Notes: a model not told the origin generated them from the sequence alone. 64,000 nt of DNA from Bradyrhizobium glycinis (GCF_016031655.1 NZ_JACCHQ010000028.1:29317-93316); one strand, 5' to 3'; shown: positions 55,485 to 64,000, counted from the first letter of the stretch. A program made the numbers and translations.

Positions 55485-55569
55485 CGTCATGGCCGGGCTT
55501 GACCCGGCCATCCACGTCGAGCCACGAGCACGAAAGTCGTGGATGCCCGGGTCAAGCCCGGGCATGACG
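55485..55569. repeat. Intergenic repeat family B, copy 2
   Basis: CGTCATGGCCGGGCTTGACCC ... GGGTCAAGCCCGGGCATGACG, a longer palindrome than copy 1 at 18436. It lies between rlmN and the next membrane protein gene, which are on the same strand. Confidence 0.87.
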
Positions 55570-55613
55570 GTTGTGAGCGTCGCGACATCCTTGATTGGCA
55601 ACCTGCTTATCTC

Positions 55614-56108
55614 ATGTCCCTGATCGGCCGCCTCGTCGTCATCTTCATCGGCTTTCTCGCCGCATGTTTCGTCGGCGGCATGATTGTGGTCGTCGCACTG
55701 CTGTTTCCCGAATTCGCCGATCTAGGCGCCGGTCCCGTCGATCAGGGCACCATCGACATCCTGCTTGGCTTCGGCTTCATCTTCGTCTCGGGCTTCGCAC
55801 TGGTGCCGGCGGCGGTGATCGTCGCGATCACCGAGGCGCTCTACATCCGCAGCGCGCTGGCCTATGCCGTGGGCGGCGGCCTCGTCGGGCTTGCCTGCTA
55901 TCTCGGCCTCGTTCCCTTCCACGCCGACACCTTGCAGTTCGAAGGCATCGTGCGCCGTCACCTGGAGATCATGACCGGCGCCGGCATCGTTGCCGGCGTG
56001 GTCTACTGGCTGATCGCCGGCCGCAACGCCGGCGCCTGGCGCATCCCGCCGCCCCCACGCAAGCCACCGCCGCCACTGCCATCGAATTCGCGGCCGGATG
56101 CGCGGTGA
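55614..56108 (+). CDS. Four-helix membrane protein of unknown function
   Basis: A 164-residue inner-membrane protein with four hydrophobic segments (about 6-30, 48-72, 80-103 and 124-142) and a Pro-rich cytoplasmic tail (RIPPPPRKPPPPLPSN). No conserved catalytic residue or recognised family is seen. The start at 55614 opens LIGRLVVIFIGFLAACF. A PAP2 phosphatase gene follows 79 bases later. Confidence 0.78.
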   Translation: MSLIGRLVVIFIGFLAACFVGGMIVVVALLFPEFADLGAGPVDQGTIDILLGFGFIFVSGFALVPAAVIVAITEALYIRSALAYAVGGGLVGLACYLGLVPFHADTLQFEGIVRRHLEIMTGAGIVAGVVYWLIAGRNAGAWRIPPPPRKPPPPLPSNSRPDAR

Positions 56109-56186
56109 CTCTTCTCACCCTCCAGGGGAGGATGGGCACCTCCGTTGGGGTTTCCATCCCCGCTCCACTCCGCTAAACCGCGCGCC

Positions 56187-56963
56187 ATGAACCGTACCGG
56201 ACTCTTCATCGCTCTGGCGCTGTGGCTCGTGATCGGCGTCGTCTTCGGCCTCTATCCCGAGCTCGACCTCAAGCTCGCTTCGCTGTTCTTCGACGCGGAG
56301 ACCAAGACCTTTCCGCTCAAGCTGAACGGGTGGGCCGGCTTTGCGCGCGATGCGGCGATGTGGATCGCCTGGGCCTTCGCCCTTCCCTCGATCGTCGCGA
56401 TCGTGGTCAAGATGATCCGGCCCGACCGGCCGCTGATGGTGCGGGGGCGCACGGTCATCTTCCTGCTGGTGACGCTGACCATGTCGGCCGGCATTTTGAC
56501 CAATCTGACGTTCAAGAATTATTGGGGCCGTCCGCGTCCGGTGGTGGTGACCGAGTTTGCCGGCGATCAGCAATTCGTGCCGTGGTGGGATCCGCGCGGC
56601 GCCTGCGGGCGCAACTGCTCGTTCTTCTCCGGCGAAGGCGCGACGGCATTCTGGACACTGGCGCCGGCCGCGCTGGCGCCGCCGGCGTGGCGGCCGCTCG
56701 CCTATGCCGCCGCCGTGGTGTTCGGCGCCTTGACCAGCGGCCTGCGCATGGCCTTCGGCGGCCACTTCTTCACCGACGTGTCGATCGCCGGCCTCGTCAC
56801 CTTCGTCGTGATCTGGTTCGCCTATGCGCTGATCTACCGCTGGCCGCGGACACGGTTCTCGGACGAAGCCGTGGATGCCGCCTTGACCCGGCTGAACATG
56901 CCCGCCTACCGGCTGCGCCAGCGCCTGTTCGGCCGCAAGACCGGCCCCGAGCCCTCGGTTTGA
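56187..56963 (+). CDS. PAP2-family membrane phosphatase
   Basis: A 258-residue membrane protein with about six helices. The PAP2 motifs are KNYWGRPRP (Lys-x6-Arg-Pro), CSFFSGEGATAF and RMAFGGHFFTDV (Arg-x5-His-x3-Asp). In the middle motif the general-acid His of SGH is Glu here. It would remove phosphate from a lipid phosphate such as phosphatidic acid, lipid A or an isoprenyl diphosphate. The substrate is not indicated by neighbours. Confidence 0.87.
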   Translation: MNRTGLFIALALWLVIGVVFGLYPELDLKLASLFFDAETKTFPLKLNGWAGFARDAAMWIAWAFALPSIVAIVVKMIRPDRPLMVRGRTVIFLLVTLTMSAGILTNLTFKNYWGRPRPVVVTEFAGDQQFVPWWDPRGACGRNCSFFSGEGATAFWTLAPAALAPPAWRPLAYAAAVVFGALTSGLRMAFGGHFFTDVSIAGLVTFVVIWFAYALIYRWPRTRFSDEAVDAALTRLNMPAYRLRQRLFGRKTGPEPSV

Positions 56964-57054
56964 GCCATTAAAGGGGTGCCGAGCCCTGCGAAATTTGATA
57001 TTCGCGCGGTCAAACCCACCCGTCACATCAGCTTGAGACCCGATTGGAAGCCCC

Positions 57055-58392
57055 ATGACCACGATCCTGAAAAGCCTGCCCAAGGGTGAGAAAGTCGGCA
57101 TCGCTTTTTCGGGCGGCCTCGACACCTCTGCGGCGCTGCTCTGGATGAAGCAGAAGGGCGCGCGCTGCTACGCCTACACCGCCAATCTCGGCCAGCCGGA
57201 TGAAGCCGACTACAACGAGATCCCGCGCAAGGCGATGGAGTTCGGCGCCGAGAACGCGCGGCTCGTCGATTGCCGCACGCAGCTGGTCCACGAGGGCATC
57301 GCCGCGATCCAAGCCGGCGCCTTCCATATCTCCACCGGCGGCATCACCTATTTCAACACCACGCCGCTCGGGCGCGCCGTGACGGGCACGATGCTGGTCG
57401 CGGCCATGAAGGAGGACGGCGTCAACATCTGGGGCGACGGCTCGACCTTCAAGGGTAACGACATCGAGCGCTTCTATCGCTACGGCCTGCTCACCAATCC
57501 CGGCCTGAAGATCTACAAGCCCTGGCTCGACCAGCAGTTCATCGACGAGCTCGGCGGTCGCGCCGAGATGTCGGCGTTCATGACCGCGCAGGGCTTCGCC
57601 TACAAGATGAGCGCCGAGAAGGCGTACTCGACCGACAGCAATCTGCTCGGCGCCACCCATGAGGCGAAGGATCTCGAAAGCCTCGACAGCGGCATCAAGA
57701 TCGTCAACCCGATCATGGGCGTGCCGTTCTGGCGCGACGATTGCAATGTCAAGGCCGAGAAGGTCGTAGTGCGCTTCGAGGAGGGGCAGCCCACGGCTCT
57801 GAACGGGCAGACCTTCTCCGATCCGGTCGCGCTGTTCCTCGAGGCCAACGCGATCGGCGGCCGTCACGGCCTCGGCATGAGCGACCAGATCGAGAACCGC
57901 ATCATCGAGGCCAAGAGCCGCGGCATCTATGAGGCGCCCGGCATGGCGCTGCTGCACATTGCCTATGAGCGCCTCGTCACCGGCATCCACAACGAGGACA
58001 CGATCGAGCAGTACCGCATCAGCGGCATGCGCCTGGGACGCCTGCTGTATCAAGGCCGCTGGTTCGATTCGCAGGCGTTGATGCTGCGCGAGACCGCACA
58101 GCGCTGGGTCGCGCGCGCCGTCACCGGCGAAGTCACGCTCGAGCTGCGCCGCGGCAACGATTATTCGATCCTCAACACCGAGAGCCCCAACCTGACCTAT
58201 GCGCCGGAGCGGCTGAGCATGGAGAAGGTCGAGGACGCCGCCTTCACGCCGGCCGACCGCATCGGCCAGCTCACCATGCGCAACCTCGACATTGCCGACA
58301 CCCGCACCAAGCTCGGTCTCTATTCGAAGACCGGCCTGTTGTCGGGCAGCGAAGGCTCGCAGATCTTCCGGCTCGAGAGCGACAAGGGCTGA
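57055..58392 (+). CDS. argG: Argininosuccinate synthase
   Basis: A 445-residue enzyme that joins citrulline and aspartate with ATP to argininosuccinate, the seventh step of arginine synthesis. IAFSGGLDTSAALLWM is the PP-loop; GNDIERFYRYGLL and EDTIEQYRISGMRLGRL are family signatures. Length fits the long type of ArgG found in many proteobacteria. It lies 92 bases after the PAP2 gene; an A-family repeat follows. Confidence 0.98.
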   Translation: MTTILKSLPKGEKVGIAFSGGLDTSAALLWMKQKGARCYAYTANLGQPDEADYNEIPRKAMEFGAENARLVDCRTQLVHEGIAAIQAGAFHISTGGITYFNTTPLGRAVTGTMLVAAMKEDGVNIWGDGSTFKGNDIERFYRYGLLTNPGLKIYKPWLDQQFIDELGGRAEMSAFMTAQGFAYKMSAEKAYSTDSNLLGATHEAKDLESLDSGIKIVNPIMGVPFWRDDCNVKAEKVVVRFEEGQPTALNGQTFSDPVALFLEANAIGGRHGLGMSDQIENRIIEAKSRGIYEAPGMALLHIAYERLVTGIHNEDTIEQYRISGMRLGRLLYQGRWFDSQALMLRETAQRWVARAVTGEVTLELRRGNDYSILNTESPNLTYAPERLSMEKVEDAAFTPADRIGQLTMRNLDIADTRTKLGLYSKTGLLSGSEGSQIFRLESDKG

Positions 58393-58405
58393 GATCCTCG
58401 CTGTC

Positions 58406-58501
58406 GTGGGGTGGGCAAAGCGAAAGCGTGCCCACCATCTTTCCGCGACCGAGATCGAGATAATGGTGGGCACGGCGCTCTCGCGCCTTTGCCCACCCTA
58501 C
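58406..58501. repeat. Intergenic repeat family A, copy 3
   Basis: GTGGGGTGGGCAAAGCGAAAG ... CTTTGCCCACCCTAC. Same layout as copies at 9337 and 11075. It follows argG on the same strand as the next phosphatase gene. Confidence 0.85.
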
Positions 58502-58602
58502 GATGACTGATGCTCCATCCGGGCTTACGTGCTTAATGACGCTGTCATTCTCGGCCGCTACGCTTTCACCTTCTGTCGGAACGGAATTGCGGAGCATCGC
58601 AC

Positions 58603-60360
58603 ATGGTCAGGGGATCGGCACTCGCCTCTCTCATTGTTCTCTGTTGGGCATCATCATCGTCGGCGCAGACGATCTATCCGATCGATCGCGCCGAGATCCT
58701 CGCGGGAGCCAAGTTCGACTTCAAGGTCGAGCTCCCGGGACTGGTCGATCCCGCCAAGTTGAAGGTGACGGTGAACGGCGCGGATTACGCGGCCGCGTTC
58801 GGCCGCTCCGGAACCTTCGTCGAGCGCGAGGACGGCAAGGAGCAGTCGGCCCTGATCCTGCGCGACGTCACGCTGACCAAGCCGGGCAGCGTCGCCGTGG
58901 ACGTGAGCGACGGCACGCGCCAGCGCAGCGTCACATGGACGGTTTACGACACCGGCCCGCGCAAGGCGAAGAACGTCATCCTGTTCATCGGCGACGGCAT
59001 GTCGCCGGCGCATCGGGTCGCCGCGCGGATCCTGTCCAAGGGCATTTCGGAAGGCAAGAGCCGCGGCAAGCTCGCCATCGACGACATGCCCCATATGGCG
59101 CTGGTGGCAACCGCTGGCTCGGACTCGATCATCACGGATTCCGCGAACTCGGCGAGCGCCTATGCGACCGGGCACAAGAGCGCCGTCAATGCCCTCGGCG
59201 TCTATGCCGACCGCACCGCAAGCCCGCTCGACGATCCCAAGGTCGAAACCATCACCAGCCTCGCCAAAGGACGGCTCGGCATGGCGATCGGCATCGTCAC
59301 CAATACCGAGATCGAAGACGCGACGCCGGCGGCGATGGTCGCGCACACCCGCCGCCGCGCCGCCTATGACGAAATCGTCGAGCAGTTCTTCGCGGCAAAG
59401 CCGGATGTGATGATGGGCGGCGGCAGCGCGAATTTTCTGCCGAAGTCGGCTGCCGGCTCCAAACGCAAGGACGAGAGCGACTATATCGCGAAGTTTCGCG
59501 ATGCCGGCTATCAGGTGGCGACCACCGCGAGCGAGCTCAGCGCCTCTGCCGCCAAGCAAGAGACGAGCAGGCTGCTCGGCCTGTTCGCCACCGGCAACAT
59601 GGACGGCGCGCTGGACCGCAAATTCCTGAAAGGAGGCGGCGTCAAGAAATTCCCCGAGCAGCCTGATCTGACCGAACAGGTGCAGGCGGCGTTGAAAATC
59701 CTCTCGAAGAACGAAGCCGGCTTCTTCCTGATGGTCGAATCCGGAATGATCGACAAATACGCGCATTTGCTCGACATGGAGCGCGCCGTCTACGACACGA
59801 TCATGCTCGACAATGCGGTGCGTCAGACGCGCGAATGGGCGCGCGCACGCGGCGACGACACCCTCATCCTGGTGCTGGCCGATCACAATCATCCCAACAG
59901 CCTCGTCGGCACGGTGAATGACGACATGGGCACGACGCCCAACGTGCCCTTGCGCGAGCGCGTCGGCGTCTACGATCAGGCTGGATTTCCTAACTATCCC
60001 GCGCCGGATGCGGAAGGTTATCCGTCACGGGTCGACGTGAGCCGGCGGCTTGCCATCTTCTCGGCGAGCCTGCCCGATCATTACGAGACGTTCCGTCCGA
60101 AGCTCGACAATCCCAACGAGCCGACCGTCAAAGTCGGCGACGACGGCACCTTCAAGGCCAACGACAAATACAAGGAGGTCCCGGGCGCGGTGCTGCGCCC
60201 CGGCAACCTATCGTCGCTGGTCGGCGCCAGCGTGCATTCGGGCGAGGACGTCATTGTCACGGCGACGGGCCCGGGGAGCGAGCGCGTGCACGGCTCGATG
60301 GACAATACCGAAGTGTTCCGTGTCATGGCAGATGCTTTGGGATTGGCTGCGCGAGAATGA
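58603..60360 (+). CDS. Secreted alkaline phosphatase (PhoA family)
   Basis: A 585-residue exported phosphatase. Signal peptide 1-21 (MVRGSALASLIVLCWASSSS). The core VILFIGDGMSPAHRVAA binds one metal; TDSANSASAYATGHKS contains the phosphoserine nucleophile (DSA); VESGMIDKYAH and VLADHNHPNS hold further metal ligands. It should release phosphate from esters in the periplasm or outside. It is longer than E. coli PhoA, with an N-terminal beta domain before the catalytic domain. No pho regulatory site is evident upstream. Confidence 0.93.
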   Translation: MVRGSALASLIVLCWASSSSAQTIYPIDRAEILAGAKFDFKVELPGLVDPAKLKVTVNGADYAAAFGRSGTFVEREDGKEQSALILRDVTLTKPGSVAVDVSDGTRQRSVTWTVYDTGPRKAKNVILFIGDGMSPAHRVAARILSKGISEGKSRGKLAIDDMPHMALVATAGSDSIITDSANSASAYATGHKSAVNALGVYADRTASPLDDPKVETITSLAKGRLGMAIGIVTNTEIEDATPAAMVAHTRRRAAYDEIVEQFFAAKPDVMMGGGSANFLPKSAAGSKRKDESDYIAKFRDAGYQVATTASELSASAAKQETSRLLGLFATGNMDGALDRKFLKGGGVKKFPEQPDLTEQVQAALKILSKNEAGFFLMVESGMIDKYAHLLDMERAVYDTIMLDNAVRQTREWARARGDDTLILVLADHNHPNSLVGTVNDDMGTTPNVPLRERVGVYDQAGFPNYPAPDAEGYPSRVDVSRRLAIFSASLPDHYETFRPKLDNPNEPTVKVGDDGTFKANDKYKEVPGAVLRPGNLSSLVGASVHSGEDVIVTATGPGSERVHGSMDNTEVFRVMADALGLAARE

Positions 60361-60395
60361 TGGGGGGCGACTGCCAACCTGCGCACAATTACATT

Positions 60396-60419
60396 CCTGC
60401 CGCAGGCGAGCGCGGCAGG
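60396..60419. other. Hairpin between convergent phosphatase and TetR genes
   Basis: CCTGCCGC pairs with GCGGCAGG around an eight-base loop. It has no T tract, but it lies in the convergent gap and may help end both transcripts. Confidence 0.5.
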
Positions 60420-60453
60420 GCGGGCCGCCCTGGTTCGCTCACGTTCTATGAAT

Positions 60454-61074
60454 TCACGACGAGTGAGGCGGCGTGAAGACCAGCTTCACGCAGCTGCGGA
60501 AGAGCATGATCTGCCGCTCCAGCCGCTTCGGGTCGTTGAGCGTCTTCGACATGATGATTGCGCCGTCGACCACGCACGAGATCATCTCCGCGAGATCGTC
60601 GAGGTCGATCGGCTCGCGGGGCGGATAGACCGCGGCGATGCCGTCGAGAATCTCGCGGAAGTGGGCATTCCAGCTCCGGACCGATTGCGCGGTCAGATCG
60701 CGAACATCCCGGTCGAACAGGCGCTCCTGATAGCAGATGCTGGCGATCAGGCAGCCGGGATGGCCGTTCGGCAGATCGGCCATGACTTCGGCGAGTAGTT
60801 TCAGCGAGATCAGGAACGACTGCAGCGGGTCGTCGGAGAGCTCACGTCCGCGCCGGAAGATCTCGTCGAACAGGCGGTCATTCGTATCCACGTAGCGGCG
60901 CAGCATCTCCCGTGCGAGCGCGTTCTTGTCCCTGAAGTGATAGAAGAAGCCGCTCTTGGTCAGTCCGGCCTCGGCAATGACCTCCTCGATCGAGGTGGCG
61001 CCGAAGCCCTTTGCGAGCACCGCCGCTTCCGCGATCTCGAGAATGCGCTCGCGCGTCGCTTCGCCCTTTCCCAT
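60454..61074 (-). CDS. TetR/AcrR family transcriptional regulator
   Basis: A 206-residue repressor. The N-terminal helix-turn-helix is clear: TRERILEIAEAAVLAKGFGA followed by IAEAGLTKSGFFYHF. The C-terminal helical domain would bind a small ligand, with a Cys in GHPGCLIAS; the ligand is unknown. It is divergent from the homocysteine methyltransferase gene, which it probably controls, along with itself. Start at 61074 with TGGAG upstream; a longer in-frame start at 61146 would cover the likely operator. Confidence 0.9.
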   Translation of the reverse strand: MGKGEATRERILEIAEAAVLAKGFGATSIEEVIAEAGLTKSGFFYHFRDKNALAREMLRRYVDTNDRLFDEIFRRGRELSDDPLQSFLISLKLLAEVMADLPNGHPGCLIASICYQERLFDRDVRDLTAQSVRSWNAHFREILDGIAAVYPPREPIDLDDLAEMISCVVDGAIIMSKTLNDPKRLERQIMLFRSCVKLVFTPPHSS

Positions 61075-61092
61075 CGATGTCTCCAGAACTGT

Positions 61093-61101
61093 ACCGACGG
61101 T
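61093..61101. promoter_or_regulatory. Candidate TetR operator
   Basis: The short palindrome ACCG-A-CGGT sits 18 bases before the tetR start. TetR proteins of this group often bind near-palindromes of the ACCGACCGGT kind, so this may be the autoregulatory operator. A hairpin GCGGCA/TGCCGC (61224-61240) lies further along the same divergent gap. Confidence 0.35.
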
Positions 61102-61305
61102 GCGGAAATTGGCCCTTGGGGCCAACGACCCCTCCGAGTGACTCATGCAAATCTTTGATTTGTCTCCGCTTGCGGGTGGAAGTTCAGCCGCACCACGGGA
61201 CTTCTAGAGCGACGCGACATTATGCGGCACCAAATGCCGCGACCGAACACGGGCATGGCGCGACCGAGTGAAGAGAGCGGGCCCGTCCAAATCATGGAGC
61301 GATCA

Positions 61306-62262
61306 ATGGCCAGATACAGACATGGTCTGCCGCAGCGCAGCGGCGGCATTTTCCTGACCGACGGCGGCATGGAAACAACCCTTATCTTTCACCACGGGCT
61401 GGAGCTGCCCCACTTCGCGGCATTCGTGCTGCTCGACAGCGCGGATGGCCGCGCGCATTTGAGGCGGTATTACGAAGCCTATCTGCGTATCGCGCGGCAG
61501 CATGGGCTCGGCTTTGTCCTCGACAGTCCGACCTGGCGCGCCAACCCTGATTGGGGCGCCAAGCTCGGCTACGATGCGGCCCAGCTCGAGGCCATCAACA
61601 TGCGCGCCATCCGCTTCCTCGACGAATTGCGGGGCGCTTGGGAGTCCCCCGGCACGCCTTGCGTCATCAACGGCGCGATCGGTCCGCGAGGCGACGGCTA
61701 CAAGGCAGGAAACATGGACGCGGCGGAGGCGGAAGCCTACCACTCAGGCCAGATCGCGGCCTTCACCGAGGCGGGCGCCGACATGGTGACTGCATTCACG
61801 CTGAACAGCATCAACGAAGCCGTGGGCGTGGTCCGCGCAGCCAAGAGACGCGATATTCCGGTCGCGATCTCTTTCACGGTCGAAACCGATGGCCGCCTCG
61901 TCCGGGGAGAGTCACTGCGCGAGGCGATCGAGGCGGTAGACGACGCAACTGAGCGAGCTTGCGAATACTTCCTGATCAATTGCGCGCATCCAACTCACTT
62001 CGAGAGTGCACTCGCCACAGGCGAGGCGTGGGTTCAGCGCATCCACGGCATCAGAGCCAATGCATCGGTCAAGAGCCACGCCGAGCTCGACGAATCGGAG
62101 GCGCTGGACAGTGGTGATCCCGCAGATTTCGGACGCCGCTATCGTTTGCTCAGGCGCGCATTCGCCGGCATGCGCATTCTCGGTGGCTGTTGCGGCACTG
62201 ATCACCGGCATGTTGCCGCCGTTTGTGAGGCATGTCTGCCGTCGGAAGCAATGACGGCGTGA
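61306..62262 (+). CDS. Homocysteine S-methyltransferase family protein
   Basis: A 318-residue zinc-dependent methyltransferase barrel. TDGGMETTLIFHHGLELPHF opens the family, and the zinc Cys ligands are in FLINCAHPTHF and GGCCGTDHRH. It should transfer a methyl group from S-methylmethionine or a similar donor to homocysteine, or act on a related thiol. Divergent from a TetR gene, so expression is probably induced by that repressor's ligand. Start at 61306 is chosen because GGAG lies six bases before it; an ATG at 61294 is also possible. Confidence 0.88.
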   Translation: MARYRHGLPQRSGGIFLTDGGMETTLIFHHGLELPHFAAFVLLDSADGRAHLRRYYEAYLRIARQHGLGFVLDSPTWRANPDWGAKLGYDAAQLEAINMRAIRFLDELRGAWESPGTPCVINGAIGPRGDGYKAGNMDAAEAEAYHSGQIAAFTEAGADMVTAFTLNSINEAVGVVRAAKRRDIPVAISFTVETDGRLVRGESLREAIEAVDDATERACEYFLINCAHPTHFESALATGEAWVQRIHGIRANASVKSHAELDESEALDSGDPADFGRRYRLLRRAFAGMRILGGCCGTDHRHVAAVCEACLPSEAMTA

Positions 62263-62263
62263 C

Positions 62264-62294
62264 AAAAAAATGGCCGGGATTGCTCCCGGCCATT
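62264..62294 (-). terminator. Intrinsic terminator of the OmpA-like gene
   Basis: AATGGCCGGGA pairs perfectly with TCCCGGCCATT around loop TTGC, an 11-pair stem. On the reverse strand it is followed by seven T, and it lies 18 bases after the OmpA-like stop. It may also halt forward transcription from the methyltransferase gene. Confidence 0.9.
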
Positions 62295-62311
62295 GTCTTC
62301 TTGCGGAGGTC

Positions 62312-64000
62312 TTACTGGCGCGGCGGAGGCGCCGCGTTGGCCTGGCCGCCGTTGAGCAACGGCGTGATGCGGCGGACGGTGACGCGCCGGTTGATCAGGC
62401 TCGGGCCTTGCGTCTGCTCCTTCAGATACTGCTCGCCATAGCCCTGCGACGTCAGGTTCTCCGCGGGCACACCGAATTGTTGCGTCAGCAATTCGGCTGC
62501 GGCCTGCGCGCGGCGGTCCGACAGCGACAGATTGTCGACTTCGTTGCCGACCGCGTCGGTGTGGCCCTCGATCAGGAACACCTCCTGCGGGTTGGCCTGG
62601 AGCGCCTGGTTGATGCCGTCGGCGATCACTTGGAGCCGCGCCGCCTGATCCGGCGGAATGGTCCACGATCCCGTCGCGAAGTTGATCGTGTTGACGTCGA
62701 TGCTCGGCATCTGCATGCGAACATTCGGGCTGTAGCGGATCTCGTCGAGCGAGTAGCGCCGATCGATCCGCTGCACCGGCGGGGCCCGCATCGTTTCGTA
62801 GATCACCTCTGGCGGCGCCTCCTGGGCGTCGACGATGTAGCGATCATAGGGAATGCTGACCACCGGCGGCGGCACGTCGACGTAGAAGCCGCCGACCGCC
62901 CGCGGATCGCGGTAGGTGTTGTCGATGATCACGATCTCGCGCCCGCCGGGATCCCTGCGGATGCGCCGCAGCAGCGAGCCGTCCGGCCCGACCACGGTGA
63001 TCACCTCGCTGCCGTCAGGGCGGATCACGACCGTGCGGGTTTCGCCGCCGACGGTGTCGGTGCGGATGTCACGGGCGCCATAGCGGAAGCGATAGAGATC
63101 GTTGCCGCGAACATAGGCCTGCCCGCCCGGATCGCGGACGATGATGCGGTCCGGCTCGGTGTAGACGGTGCGGCCGCCCTCGACGACCTCGCGCCGCTGG
63201 TTATGAAGATCGGCGATGGTGGCCCCGATCACGGCGCCGGCCACCACGCCCGCGCCGATCGCGAGCGGCGTCAGGTCGCGCTGCTGCGGACGCGGCGGCG
63301 GCGGCAAGGGCGCTGCGACCGTCGGCGCGGCGCGGAAGGCCGGCGCGACCGTCGGCGGTCTGTATTGTGCCCTGTCGGGCGGCGGCGCTGCGGCGGGCGT
63401 GCCGGGCACCACGGTCGGGGCCGCGGCGCCCGCGGGAGGTGCCGGCGGCCGGGCGGGCGCACCAGCCTGCGGGGGCGCAGCCGGAGTCCCGGCGGCGGGC
63501 GCGCCGGCAGGAGGCGTTCCACCCTGTTGTCCCGGGGCTGGCGTTGCCGTCGGGGTCGGGGTTGCGCCGGGCGCGGGCGTTGCCGACCCCGGACGTCCGG
63601 CCGGCGGCGTCGGCGTGCTTCCGGGCGCGGGCGTAGCCGTTGGAGCGGGCGTGGCGCCGGGGGCCGGTGATCCCGCCGGGGGCGGAGGCGCGCCAGGGCG
63701 TCCGGGCGGCGGTGTACCGGGGCGGCCAGCCGGCGGTGCGCCGGGCGTGCTGCCTGGAGCTGGTGTCGCGGTCGGCGCGGGTGTCGTCGTTGGAGCCGGC
63801 GTACCTGCCGGCGCAGGCGCGCCGGGGCGAGCGGGGGGCGCAGCTGTCGGAGCAGGCGGCGTTGCGGTCGGTGCAGGCGCGCCGGGGCGGGCCGGGGGCG
63901 CAGCCGTTGGAGCAGGCGGTGTTGCCGTCGGCGCAGGCGCGGGGGTCGGCCGGGCCGGCGGAGCCGCTGCGGGAGGCGGCGGCGTCGGCCGAGCCGCAGG
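62312..64000 (-). CDS. OmpA-family protein with long Pro/Ala-rich region (N terminus outside window)
   Basis: The reverse frame is open from the window edge to a stop at 62312, giving at least 562 residues. The C-terminal 150 residues are an OmpA-like peptidoglycan-binding domain: TINFATGSWTIPPDQAA, IEGHTDAVGNEVDNLSL and SLINRRVTVRRI. Before this, residues (counted from the visible end) include a hydrophobic glycine-rich segment (LAIGAGVVAGAVIGATIAD), a beta-rich region, and over 200 residues of low-complexity Pro/Ala/Thr/Gly repeats (APTATPAPTAAPPARPGAP type). It probably links the outer membrane or a membrane to peptidoglycan. The start lies beyond 64000. Confidence 0.85.
   Translation of the reverse strand, partial: PAARPTPPPPAAAPPARPTPAPAPTATPPAPTAAPPARPGAPAPTATPPAPTAAPPARPGAPAPAGTPAPTTTPAPTATPAPGSTPGAPPAGRPGTPPPGRPGAPPPPAGSPAPGATPAPTATPAPGSTPTPPAGRPGSATPAPGATPTPTATPAPGQQGGTPPAGAPAAGTPAAPPQAGAPARPPAPPAGAAAPTVVPGTPAAAPPPDRAQYRPPTVAPAFRAAPTVAAPLPPPPRPQQRDLTPLAIGAGVVAGAVIGATIADLHNQRREVVEGGRTVYTEPDRIIVRDPGGQAYVRGNDLYRFRYGARDIRTDTVGGETRTVVIRPDGSEVITVVGPDGSLLRRIRRDPGGREIVIIDNTYRDPRAVGGFYVDVPPPVVSIPYDRYIVDAQEAPPEVIYETMRAPPVQRIDRRYSLDEIRYSPNVRMQMPSIDVNTINFATGSWTIPPDQAARLQVIADGINQALQANPQEVFLIEGHTDAVGNEVDNLSLSDRRAQAAAELLTQQFGVPAENLTSQGYGEQYLKEQTQGPSLINRRVTVRRITPLLNGGQANAAPPPRQ

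Noticed and set aside
57028..58473. Reverse frame over argG
   Set aside because: ArgG signatures lie on the forward strand.
61147..61305. Possible SAM-type riboswitch before the homocysteine methyltransferase
   Set aside because: No consensus SAM-I, SAM-II or SAH core could be matched; only a small hairpin is present, and a divergent TetR gene is a more likely control.
62270..63670. Forward frame opposite the OmpA-like gene
   Set aside because: Antisense of an OmpA domain; high Arg/Asp content is a shadow effect.
63413..64000. Repeat-rich segment that might suggest a CRISPR or tandem DNA array
   Set aside because: The units are imperfect Pro/Ala/Thr codon repeats in an open reading frame, with no equal spacers.

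Overview
The window looks like chromosomal DNA of an alphaproteobacterium, most likely Bradyrhizobium or a close Nitrobacteraceae relative. It is GC-rich, with the alphaproteobacterial hemD / mitofilin-like / hemY order, an IalB-family secreted protein, a perfect TTAA-N7-TTAA CtrA-type site and many short palindromic intergenic repeats. This is inferred from gene content and sequence style; no database was searched. No insertion sequence, phage, CRISPR array or rRNA operon was seen.

Layout. 1-4.1 kb looks accessory: a truncated sulfotransferase-like gene, a chemotaxis receptor, a decayed L,D-transpeptidase copy and a PRMT-like methyltransferase. 4.2-9.9 kb holds a nuclease-like protein, an intact L,D-transpeptidase, acetyl-CoA synthetase, topoisomerase IB and an SRPBCC protein. 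9.9-17.7 kb has a class III cyclase, the tsaD-gpsA-EVE operon and, divergent from it, hemD, mitofilin-like and hemY genes. 17.8-30.4 kb has tRNA-Thr(CGU), secreted proteins (including a Cys-rich pair), a polysaccharide deacetylase, an MFS carrier, a Tat hydrolase, P450, a second cyclase, TerB-like, SDR, amidotransferase and enoyl-CoA hydratase genes, and tRNA-Ala(CGC). 30.6-40.4 kb is mostly housekeeping (yggT, DUF167, folD, ppa, typA) with a hydrolase/DUF2269/SDR-DoxX/DCC run. 40.6-43.9 kb is the most unusual locus: a CRP-like regulator, an Lgt-like membrane protein, a radical SAM protein with two CX3CX2C motifs (as in the archaeal tetraether-lipid synthase/MJ0619 family) and a small membrane protein, all on one strand and the last three with overlapping ends. 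44-54 kb has an orphan receiver, PhoD, two TAXI binding proteins, a pterin dehydratase, a quinone oxidoreductase, a dienoyl-CoA-reductase-like SDR and IalB. 54-64 kb has rlmN, a PAP2 phosphatase, argG, a PhoA-type phosphatase, a TetR/homocysteine-methyltransferase divergent pair and an OmpA-like protein that runs off the end.

At least five families of short inverted repeats (15 copies listed) fill gaps between genes, especially convergent ones: 7 of 11 convergent pairs hold a copy and three others hold a plain hairpin. They may act in termination or 3'-end protection.

The best candidate for an undescribed system is the radical SAM / Lgt-like / small membrane protein operon, which by family logic could modify membrane lipids; its substrate cannot be read from sequence.
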